Shown: positions 55,452 through 64,000 of the stretch, one piece after another | Numbering within the stretch: position 1 is the first letter of the stretch | How the letters are laid out: every line of letters begins with the position of its first letter | Assembly (NCBI RefSeq): GCF_000184705.1 | Contig: NC_014831.1 | Coordinates: 2,748,644 to 2,812,643, forward strand | Length of the DNA stretch: 64,000 nt | Direction: 5' to 3' | Origin: Thermaerobacter marianensis DSM 12885 | GTDB lineage: Bacteria; Bacillota; Sulfobacillia; Thermaerobacterales; Thermaerobacteraceae | The notes under the pieces: generated by a model | The model's input: the letters and a program-made list of their open reading frames with translations, nothing else | Databases searched by the model: none | Told to the model about the DNA's origin: nothing | Position numbers and translations under genes: made by a program

Positions 55452-56387
55452 CTAGCGGGGCACGGCGCGGAAGAGCTCCCACCGCACCAGCTGGGGCACC
55501 AGCCCGGCCCCCTGCGCCAGACCCAGCCGCCCGGACGTGCCGAACCACCGCAGCAGGTCCAGCAGGGAGCCCGGGGAGCTGTAGTCCACGAGCTCGTAAT
55601 CCTCCAGCCCCGCCAGCTCGGCGGCCAGGTCGGCGGCGTCTTCGAAGGTGCCCAGCTCGTCCACCAGGCCCGCTTCCTTGGCCTGCCGCCCCGTGAAGAC
55701 CCGGCCGTCGGCCAGTTCCAGCACCCGCTCCCGGCTCAGCTTTCGTCCCCGGGCCACCACGTCGACGAACTGCTGGTAGATGTCGTTGACCAGCCCCTGG
55801 AGCAGGCGGCGTTCTTCCTCGGTGAGAGGGCGGGTGGCCGACCCGATGTCCTTGTACGGCCCGCTCTTGATGGTCTCCACGTCGATGCCCAGCTTCTGGT
55901 ACAGGTCCTCGTAGTGGGTGACCTCCATGATCACGCCGATGCTGCCCGTCAGCGAGGCCGGGTTGGCCACGATGCGGTCGGCCATGGCGGCGATCCAGTA
56001 GCCCCCCGACGCCCCCAGGTCGGCGATGGATGCCACCACCGGCTTGCCGGCGTCCCGCAGGCGCTGGACGGCGACGCCGATCTCCTGGGCTGCGGCGGCG
56101 CTGCCGCCGGGCGTGTTCATCCGGATGACCACCGCGCGAACGGCCGGATCGTCACGAGCCTTTTGGAGCTGGGCGACTACCTCGTCGGCACCCACCACGG
56201 CGCCCAGCAGCCCCTCGGCGCTACCCCCGCCCGCGATGGGGCCGTCGATGGTCACCACGGCGATCTGGCCGGTCCCCCTGCCCCCGGGCGCGGTCCCCGC
56301 GCCGGGCCAGAGCAGCGCCACCACGGACGCCACGACCAGAAGGCCCAGCAGGGCTACGACCACCCACTGCATGCGCTGGCTTCTCAT
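55452..56387 (-). CDS. sppA: Signal peptide peptidase SppA
   Basis: A 311-residue S49 serine protease of the short Bacillota type. One N-terminal membrane segment (QWVVVALLGLLVVASVVALL, 7-26) is followed by VVTIDGPIAGGGSAEG and RAVVIRMNTPGGSAAAAQEI. The catalytic Ser is in GASGGYW (about 124) with PASLTGSIGVI, and the Lys is in SGPYKDIGSATRPL (about 177). It degrades leftover signal peptides in the membrane. It lies about 150 bases after pyrG. Confidence 0.92.
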   Translation of the reverse strand: MRSQRMQWVVVALLGLLVVASVVALLWPGAGTAPGGRGTGQIAVVTIDGPIAGGGSAEGLLGAVVGADEVVAQLQKARDDPAVRAVVIRMNTPGGSAAAAQEIGVAVQRLRDAGKPVVASIADLGASGGYWIAAMADRIVANPASLTGSIGVIMEVTHYEDLYQKLGIDVETIKSGPYKDIGSATRPLTEEERRLLQGLVNDIYQQFVDVVARGRKLSRERVLELADGRVFTGRQAKEAGLVDELGTFEDAADLAAELAGLEDYELVDYSSPGSLLDLLRWFGTSGRLGLAQGAGLVPQLVRWELFRAVPR

Positions 56388-56540
56388 TCTTCCGTGCTCC
56401 TCGCCCCGGGGCACCTCACCGCCTGTGCCCCGCCATCGGTACAACGGTTCGACCGAACCGCTACGGGGCGCGGCCGCCTCCCCGGCGCGGGCGGGCCGCC
56501 GCGGCGGTGCCGCCGCCCATCGGGTCCCTGTTCCTGCGCG

Positions 56541-58343
<1,803 letters not shown>

Positions 58344-60044
58344 TCACATCCGCTCGGGCGCCGTCACCCCCAGCAGACCCAGGGTGCGCGCCAGCACCCG
58401 GCGGGTGGCGTCCACCAGGGCCAGCCGCGCCCGGGCCACGGGCTCCTCCTCACCCAGCACGCGGCAGCGGGTGTAGAACTGGTGAAACAGGGTGGCCACG
58501 TCCTTGAGGTAATAGGTCAGCCGGTGGGGCTCCCGGGCCGCGGCCGCGGCCGCCACCTCCCCCGGCAGGTCGAGCAGGCGCCGCGCCAGGTCCCGCTCCG
58601 CCGGATCGCCCAGCGGGCTCAGGTCCGCCGCCGGGTCGGGCCGCAGGCCCGCCTCGGCTTCGGCCTGGCGCAAGATCCCGCAGGCCCGGGCATGGGCGTA
58701 CTGCACGTAGTAGACGGGGTTCTCGTTGGACCGCAGGTTGGCCAGGTCCAGGTCGAAGTCCAGGTGGGTGTCCGGCGACCGCATCAGGAAGAAGTACCGG
58801 GCGGCATCCACGTCCACCTCGTCCAGGAACTCCGCCATGGTCACCAGCTCGCCGCGGCGCTTGGACATCCGCACCGCCTGACCGCCCCGCACCAGGTGGA
58901 CCATCTGGGTCAGCAGCACCTCGAACCAGCCGTCGGGCAGGCCCAGGGCCCGCAAGGCCGCCTCCATGGGCACCACGTGGCCGTGGTGGTCCTGCCCCCA
59001 GATGTCGATGGCCTGCTGGAAGCCCCGCTCCCACTTGGTCAGGTGGTAGGCGATGTCCACCAGGGTATAGGTGTACTCCCCGTCGCGGCGCACCAGCACC
59101 CGGTCCTTGTCGTCCCCCACGGCGGACGAACGCAGCCAGACGGCGCCGTCGTGCTCGTACACCATATCCCGCTGCCGCAGCCGCTCCAGCACGCGCTCGG
59201 GATACCCTTCCGCCCGCACCCGGCTCTCGGGATACCACACGTCGAACTCCACGCCGAACCGGGCCAGCTGGGTGCGCATCTGGGCCACCAGGGACTCCAC
59301 GGCGAAGCGGGCCATGCGCTCCCAGCGTTGCTCCTCCGGGCGGTCCAGCAGGCCCGGCCCCTCGGCGGCCAAGAGGTCGCGGGCGATGTCGATCAGGTAC
59401 GCGCCGGGGTAGCCGCCTTCGGGGATCTCGGCTTCCTGGCCCAGCTCCTGGCGCATGCGCGCCTCCACGGACTGGGCCAGCTTGCGGATCTGGTTGCCCG
59501 CATCGTTGAGGTAGAACTCCTTCTCGACGCGGTACCCGGCCGCTTCCAGCACCCGCGCCAGGGCGTCGCCCAGGGCCGCCGCCCGGGCGTTGACCACCCC
59601 CAGCGGGCCCGTGGGGTTGGCGCTGACGAACTCCACCTGGACCTTCCGGCCGGCGCCGGCATCGGTGGCGCCGAAGGCGTCGCCCGCCTGCAGGATGGCC
59701 CGGACCCCCTCCTTCCACCAGGCGTCGGCCAGATAGAAGTTGAGAAAGCCCGGCCCGGCCACCTCCACCTGCCGCAGCCACGCCCCGCCGGGCAGGTGGC
59801 GCTGGAAGACGGCCGCCACCTCCCGGGGCGGCCGGCCGGCCCGGCCCGCCAGCACCAGGGCGGCGTTGCTGGCGAAGTCGCCGTGGCGCGGGTCTCGGGG
59901 CACCTCCACCTGGACGCCGCGCCAGGACTCGTTGGCCGGATCCGCTTCCGCCGGCAGCTCGCCCGCCGCCACCGCCGCCCGGGCGGCCGCCGCCAGGGCA
60001 TCCCGCACCTGCTGCTTCGCCGACGCTACGGGATCCACCGCCAT
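58344..60044 (-). CDS. argS: Arginyl-tRNA synthetase with altered HIGH motif
   Basis: A 566-residue class I synthetase with the ArgRS N-terminal domain, FVSANPTGPLGVVNARAAALGDALARVLEAAGY, EFYLNDAGNQIRKLAQSVEAR, a KMSKS-like VRMSKRRGELVTM (about 390) and a C-terminal DALR anticodon domain ending LLGVTAPERM. Clostridial ArgRS proteins that I remember read HMGN in the HIGH position; here residues 149-152 are GVVN, so the first His is also gone. The rest of the enzyme looks intact. It charges tRNA-Arg. It lies between pyrG and the polyamine genes. Confidence 0.94.
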   Translation of the reverse strand: MAVDPVASAKQQVRDALAAAARAAVAAGELPAEADPANESWRGVQVEVPRDPRHGDFASNAALVLAGRAGRPPREVAAVFQRHLPGGAWLRQVEVAGPGFLNFYLADAWWKEGVRAILQAGDAFGATDAGAGRKVQVEFVSANPTGPLGVVNARAAALGDALARVLEAAGYRVEKEFYLNDAGNQIRKLAQSVEARMRQELGQEAEIPEGGYPGAYLIDIARDLLAAEGPGLLDRPEEQRWERMARFAVESLVAQMRTQLARFGVEFDVWYPESRVRAEGYPERVLERLRQRDMVYEHDGAVWLRSSAVGDDKDRVLVRRDGEYTYTLVDIAYHLTKWERGFQQAIDIWGQDHHGHVVPMEAALRALGLPDGWFEVLLTQMVHLVRGGQAVRMSKRRGELVTMAEFLDEVDVDAARYFFLMRSPDTHLDFDLDLANLRSNENPVYYVQYAHARACGILRQAEAEAGLRPDPAADLSPLGDPAERDLARRLLDLPGEVAAAAAAREPHRLTYYLKDVATLFHQFYTRCRVLGEEEPVARARLALVDATRRVLARTLGLLGVTAPERM

Positions 60045-60263
60045 GCCCCTGCCACCTCCTCTGGCGCCGCCGCGCCGCCCTCTCCCCCGGCGCCTGCATC
60101 CCATCGTCCGCGGCCACCGCCCCGCCGCCGGCACCGCGCGCCACCGGTCCGGCAGCCGGAGTGGCCGCCCTCTCCACCCCCGGCGGCCAGAGACACCGCC
60201 CGCTCCCCCGTCGCCCCGCGAACGCCGGCGGCTCCGCGGGGGACCCTGCCGGCGGGGGCGGCC

Positions 60264-61163
60264 CTATGCTGCCGCCGGCGCGAAGGCCAGGAGGATCTCC
60301 CGCACCAGCTTGGCCGCCACGATCTCCGTCCGCCCGCTGGGGTCGAGGGGCGGCGCCGTCTCCACCACGTCCGCCGCCACCACCCGGGCGCCGGCCCGGG
60401 CCAAGGTGTAGATCGCCCGCTGGACCGTCGCGAAATCCGGCCCGCCGGGTTCCGGCGTCCCGGTCCCGGGGGCCACCGCCGGGTCCAGCACGTCGATGTC
60501 CACCGTCAGGTAGACGGGCACGCCCCGCAGGGGACCCGCCAGCTCGGCCGCCAGCGCCTCCGCCCCCTCGCCCACATCCCGGAAGAACCGGCCCTCCCGC
60601 CGGGCCAGCTCGAATTCCTCCCGCAGGCCCGACCGCGGCCCCAGCTGCCACAGCCGCCCCGGCCCCACCAGGTCCAGCACCCGCCGCATCACCGTGGCGT
60701 GGGAGTAGGGCTCCCCCAGGTACCGGTCGCGCAGGTCGGTGTGGGCATCCAGCTGGACGACCACCAGGTCGGGGTAGCGGTCCAGGGCGGCGTTGACCGC
60801 CGCCAGCGTCACCAGGTGCTCGCCACCCAGCACGAGCAGGGCCTTGCCGTCGGCCAGGGGCCGACGCAGGGCGGCTTCGATGCGGGCCAGGCTCTGGCCC
60901 AGGTTCCCCAGGGGTAGGGCCACGTCGCCGGCGTCGTGGATGGCCTGTTCTTCCAGGTCGCGGTCCAGGTCGGGGCTGTAGGTCTCCAGGGCGTACGAGG
61001 CTTCGCGGATGCGGGCGGGCCCCCACCGGGTCCCTGCCCGGTAGCTGACCGTCAGTTCCAGGGGCGCTCCGGCCAGGACCCATCGGGCCGCGTCGTAGCC
61101 GGCTTCCGCCGCCATAAAACGTCCCGGCCGCTCCCAGAGGCCGGGTGCCTGCTCGCCGTCCAT
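60264..61163 (-). CDS. speB: Agmatinase/ureohydrolase
   Basis: A 299-residue ureohydrolase. It has the metal motifs LVLGGEHLVTLAAVNAAL, VVQLDAHTDLRDRYLGEPYSHATV and LTVDIDVLDPAVAPGTGTPEPGG. It hydrolyses agmatine to putrescine and urea, or, in the Thermus-type route, aminopropylagmatine to spermidine. Start ATG 61163 behind CGAGGTGG. It is the third gene of pdaD-speE-speB, with gaps of about 145-180 bases. Confidence 0.92.
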   Translation of the reverse strand: MDGEQAPGLWERPGRFMAAEAGYDAARWVLAGAPLELTVSYRAGTRWGPARIREASYALETYSPDLDRDLEEQAIHDAGDVALPLGNLGQSLARIEAALRRPLADGKALLVLGGEHLVTLAAVNAALDRYPDLVVVQLDAHTDLRDRYLGEPYSHATVMRRVLDLVGPGRLWQLGPRSGLREEFELARREGRFFRDVGEGAEALAAELAGPLRGVPVYLTVDIDVLDPAVAPGTGTPEPGGPDFATVQRAIYTLARAGARVVAADVVETAPPLDPSGRTEIVAAKLVREILLAFAPAAA

Positions 61164-61343
61164 GCTCGTCCACCTCGGGTGCGGGCTCGGGGCGACGGGT
61201 CCCGGTCGCGGCGACCCCACCGGAGCCCGTTGTGGCCGGTCGCTTGCGCGGAACGCCCGCGGCGCCCCGGGGTTGCAGGCCAGGACGCCGGGTGGACCGC
61301 CGTCCCGCGGGGCGCCTTACGAGCCCTGCCGCTGGCGGGCCTC

Positions 61344-62279
61344 CTACAGGGCCACCTGGGCCGTGCCGGCGCCGGGCGGCGTCCCGTTCCCGGCCCCGGC
61401 CTCCGGACTGCCCGCGCCACCGCCGGGTGCCGGTTCCACCGCCGGGGCGGGTTCCAATAGCTCCGCCACGAAGGGCGGCAGGGCGAAGGCCGCCCGGTGC
61501 ACGTCCGGGGTGTAATACCGCGTCCGCAAACCGGCCGCTTCCCACGCGCCCTCCCGCGGCCGCCGGGGGTCGGTGCCGCGGGTGGCCACGCTGTACGTCC
61601 AGAATCCCCCCGGATAAGTGGGTACCACGCCCCAGTACAGGCCCGCCACGGGAAAGACGCTGCGCAGCGAGGCCTGTACCCGCCGGATCAGGTCGCGGTT
61701 GAAGAAGGGCGACTCCGACTGCTGCACGAAGATGCCGCCCGGCCGCAGGGCCCGGAACACCGCCCGGTGGAACTCGGTGCCGAAGAGGGCCACCGCCGGC
61801 CCCACCGGGTCGGTGGAGTCGACGATGATCACATCGTAGGCTTCGGGGTGCTCCTCCACATGCCGGATGCCGTCGGTGAAGAAGACCCGGGCGCGGGGGT
61901 TGTCGAAGTCGTTCAGCTCGGGGAGGAACCGGCGGGCGGCCTCCACCACCTGCGGGTCGATCTCCGCCATGTGGGCCTCTTCGACGGTGGGGTGGCGCAG
62001 GACCTCCCGCAGGACGCCGCCGTCGCCGCCGCCGATGACCAGCACCCGCCGCGGGTCGGGATGGGCGAAGAGCGGCACGTGGGCCATCATCTCATGGTAG
62101 GCGAACTCGTCCTTCTGGGAGGTCTGGATGACGTCGTCCAGCACCAGCATGCGGCCGAACTCCACGGTGTCCAGCACCATGACCTCCTGGTAGGCGCTGC
62201 GCTCCTGGTGGAGCACCTGCCGCACGCGTACGGAGATCCGCAGATTCGGTGTCTGGTCTTCGGTGAACCACACCTGCAT
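61344..62279 (-). CDS. speE: Spermidine synthase-type aminopropyltransferase
   Basis: A 311-residue aminopropyltransferase. It has QEVMVLDTVEFGRMLVLDD, IQTSQKDEFAYHEMMAHVPL, VLVIGGGDGGVLREVLRHPT (dcSAM site), HMAEIDPQVVEAARRFLPEL and the catalytic IIVDSTDPVGPA. About 35 C-terminal residues are a Gly/Ala/Pro tail. It adds an aminopropyl group from decarboxylated SAM to putrescine or agmatine. No SAM decarboxylase gene is in the window. Confidence 0.94.
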   Translation of the reverse strand: MQVWFTEDQTPNLRISVRVRQVLHQERSAYQEVMVLDTVEFGRMLVLDDVIQTSQKDEFAYHEMMAHVPLFAHPDPRRVLVIGGGDGGVLREVLRHPTVEEAHMAEIDPQVVEAARRFLPELNDFDNPRARVFFTDGIRHVEEHPEAYDVIIVDSTDPVGPAVALFGTEFHRAVFRALRPGGIFVQQSESPFFNRDLIRRVQASLRSVFPVAGLYWGVVPTYPGGFWTYSVATRGTDPRRPREGAWEAAGLRTRYYTPDVHRAAFALPPFVAELLEPAPAVEPAPGGGAGSPEAGAGNGTPPGAGTAQVAL

Positions 62280-62424
62280 GCCGCCACCCCGCTTCACCGG
62301 GCCGGCCCGACCCGGCCGGCCCCATGCCCCGGCCGTGGCGCCGCGCCCTTCCCGTTCCGCGCCGGGACCGCCGCGGCGCCCCGCACCCGCGCCGGACGGC
62401 CGGACCGCGTCCAGCCAGACCGCA

Positions 62425-62886
62425 TCAGTACCACAGCACTGCCGCCGCCACCACCGCGCCGGGGCGGTCGCCCACCACCATCTCGGCGGCGGCCACCCGC
62501 ACGTCCCGGAGCGCCATGCCGCGGCGCCGGAAGGCCTCTTCGACCATGGCCCGGACCTTCTGCTCGGCTTCCTCCCTGGTACAGTGGCCCGAAAATTCCA
62601 TGATGGTGCCGTAGTCCCGGTCGGAAAAGCCCACCGCCACCGCGGCGGCGATGCGGTCGCCCTTGACGTCGCTGGCCAGGGCACCATACGCCGTGGGGGT
62701 CAGCGAGCCGGGCGGGATGTCCAGCCGCTCCACCAGCTCGCACTCCGGCGGCAGAATGCTGGAAACCTTGATCAGGTTGAGGTTGCCGATGCCGGCAGCC
62801 AGCAGCGCGTTGTCGAAGGCCGTCAGCTTGTGGTCGCCTTCGCCGCTGCCCGCTACGACGGTCACCTTCTTGGGTGTGGGAAGCAA
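62425..62886 (-). CDS. pdaD: Pyruvoyl-dependent arginine decarboxylase
   Basis: A 153-residue PvlArgDC. It has TVVAGSGEGDHKLTAFDNAL, the self-cleavage site in LIKVSSILPPECE (Ser-Ser at about 42-43, giving the pyruvoyl group) and AVAVGFSDRDYGTIMEFSGH. It makes agmatine from arginine. Start is TTG 62886, eight bases after AAGGAGG; a longer frame upstream would include the promoter at 62979-63007. First gene of pdaD-speE-speB. Confidence 0.93.
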   Translation of the reverse strand: MLPTPKKVTVVAGSGEGDHKLTAFDNALLAAGIGNLNLIKVSSILPPECELVERLDIPPGSLTPTAYGALASDVKGDRIAAAVAVGFSDRDYGTIMEFSGHCTREEAEQKVRAMVEEAFRRRGMALRDVRVAAAEMVVGDRPGAVVAAAVLWY

Positions 62887-62978
62887 CCCCTTCGCCTCCT
62901 TGCCCGGCGGCCCAGCGCGAGGCCGGCCCGTCCCGCGCCGGGCCGCCTGCCGCCGGGCCGTCCTGAAAACCATGCTGT

Positions 62979-63007
62979 AATGTATCGAAACGCTCCCGGC
63001 CATGCAA
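62979..63007 (-). promoter_or_regulatory. Sigma-A promoter of pdaD-speE-speB
   Basis: Minus-strand TTGCAT (63002-63007), 17-base spacer, TACATT (62979-62984). Leader about 85 bases. Confidence 0.75.
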
Positions 63008-63047
63008 GGACGAGTTGGGCGGCCATACTACCGCCGGGGGGCTGCCC

Positions 63048-64000
63048 ATGGCTCCGCGGGGTGGAAGCCGCGACGACGGGACCAACAGGCGCCGCGGCCG
63101 GCGGGGCGCCGGTGACCATGGCCGCCGCGGGGGCGGGGAGACCGGGACCGCGGGTCCGGGCGGCCCGCCAGGCACGGGCAATCCGGAGCCGAACCCGGCC
63201 GGGGATCCGGCGCCGGCGTACCCCGCGGGGCGGAGCCGGCGGCGGGGCACGCCCTATGGCAACCGCCCCGGCGGGTGGGCTGGCCCGGCCGGCGGCCCGT
63301 CGCCCGGCGGCGAAGGGCCGCCGGCCGGCGGGACGGGCGGCGCCGGAGCTTCCGGCCCCGGCGGAGGGGCGGGCGGCGGGGAACCGGAGCGGCGGCGGCG
63401 GCCAGGCCGGCGCCGGCGGCGGCCGTCCCTGGCGCGCCGGGTCGCCCGGTGGGCGGCCCTGGCCGTGGTCGCGCTGGCCCTCGCGGGCGCGGGCGTGGTG
63501 GCCTTTGCCGCCGTCACCCCCCTGCCCAAGCCGGACGTCCCCCAGGCGACGGTGATCTACGACAGCCAGGGCCGGGTGGTGGCCAGCCTGTACCGGCAGA
63601 ACCGGCAGCTGGCCCGGCCCGAGGAGATCCCGGAGAGCCTGCGCCAGGCGGTGGTGGCCGCCGAGGACGCCCGGTTCTACCGGCACCACGGCTTCGACCC
63701 CGTGGCCATCGGCCGCGCCGCGCTGCACAATCTGGAAGCGGGTCGCATCGTCGAGGGCGGCTCGTCCATCACCCAGCAGCTGGCCCGCACCCTGTACGAC
63801 CTCTCCCTGGAGCGCACCTTCGGGCGCAAGTTCCGGGAGGCCTTGCTGACCGTCAAGCTGGAGACGCGGTACAGCAAGGACGAGATCCTGACCATGTATC
63901 TCAACCAGGTGTACTTCGGGCGCGGGGCCTACGGCGCCAAGGTGGCCGCACGGGAGTACTTCGGCAAGCCCCTGGACCAGCTGACCCTGGCGGAGTCCGC
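63048..64000 (+). CDS. Class A penicillin-binding protein, N-terminal part (cut by window edge)
   Basis: About 317 codons are present, from ATG 63048 behind GGGGGG; the gene runs off the right edge. Residues 1-130 are a cytoplasmic Gly/Arg/Pro-rich tail, 136-158 one membrane segment (WAALAVVALALAGAGVVAFAA), then the GT51 glycosyltransferase: QATVIYDSQGRVVASLYRQN, AVVAAEDARFYRHHGFDP with the catalytic Glu at about 206, and EGGSSITQQLARTLYD. It polymerises lipid II; a C-terminal transpeptidase domain is expected outside the window. It diverges from pdaD. Confidence 0.93.
   Translation, partial: MAPRGGSRDDGTNRRRGRRGAGDHGRRGGGETGTAGPGGPPGTGNPEPNPAGDPAPAYPAGRSRRRGTPYGNRPGGWAGPAGGPSPGGEGPPAGGTGGAGASGPGGGAGGGEPERRRRPGRRRRRPSLARRVARWAALAVVALALAGAGVVAFAAVTPLPKPDVPQATVIYDSQGRVVASLYRQNRQLARPEEIPESLRQAVVAAEDARFYRHHGFDPVAIGRAALHNLEAGRIVEGGSSITQQLARTLYDLSLERTFGRKFREALLTVKLETRYSKDEILTMYLNQVYFGRGAYGAKVAAREYFGKPLDQLTLAES

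Overview
The window looks like a chromosomal core segment of a very GC-rich, thermophilic Bacillota, with gene order and protein style closest to what I know of Thermaerobacter and its relatives. That genus assignment is inference. The Bacillota signs are the ctsR-mcsA-mcsB-clpC-radA-disA, carD-yacL-ispDF and cysE-cysS-rlmB-sigH blocks, a Cys T-box leader, a CtsR operator and many GTG/TTG starts behind strong GGAGG ribosome sites. No transposase, prophage, CRISPR array or rRNA is visible.

Layout. From 1 to 23.6 kb almost everything is on the minus strand. Read in the direction of transcription (right to left) it runs sigH, tRNA-Thr(TGT), tRNA-Tyr, tRNA-fMet, tRNA-Thr(GGT), tuf copy 2, rpmG, tRNA-Trp, secE, nusG, rplK, rplA, rplJ, rplL, rpoB, rpoC, an L7Ae-like gene, rpsL, rpsG, fusA, a frameshifted tuf copy 1, rpsJ, rplC, rplD, rplW and rplB (cut by the window edge). 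This is the rif/str/S10 translation and transcription supercluster. Good sigma-A promoters precede sigH, tuf2, rpmG, rpoB and the L7Ae-like gene.

From 24 to 44.4 kb, also minus, lie rlmB, cysS and cysE under a Cys T-box, an RlpA-like exported protein, ispDF-yacL-carD, a sulfate-activation pair (cysH-sat) set between disA and carD, and the disA-radA-clpC-mcsB-mcsA-ctsR stress operon with a CtsR box. One small plus-strand gene (33.8 kb) diverges from carD. From 44.5 to 56.4 kb the region is more mosaic: a membrane-anchored D-aminoacylase-like hydrolase, gabT-lrp-cutA, a Crp/Fnr regulator, an unrecognised protein, a SWIM zinc-finger protein, a Yip1-like membrane protein and sppA. From 56.5 to 63 kb are pyrG, argS and a polyamine operon pdaD-speE-speB. 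A class A penicillin-binding protein starts at 63.05 kb and runs off the right edge.

Most interesting signal: a short DNA word, GGCCGGTTCGTCC or its complement, occurs exactly eight times, with many one-mismatch or one-insertion relatives. It sits almost only in intergenic DNA or in disordered tails and linkers of otherwise conserved proteins, where it reads DEPA or AGSS. By my own rough base-composition arithmetic far fewer than one exact copy is expected. It behaves like a selected or spreading dispersed DNA element and I do not recognise it. Other points: a one-base frameshift in one of two near-identical tuf genes, mosaic codon use inside tuf, loss of the HIGH-motif histidine in ArgS, long acidic tails on both RpoB and RpoC, and a palindromic operator candidate in front of cysH.
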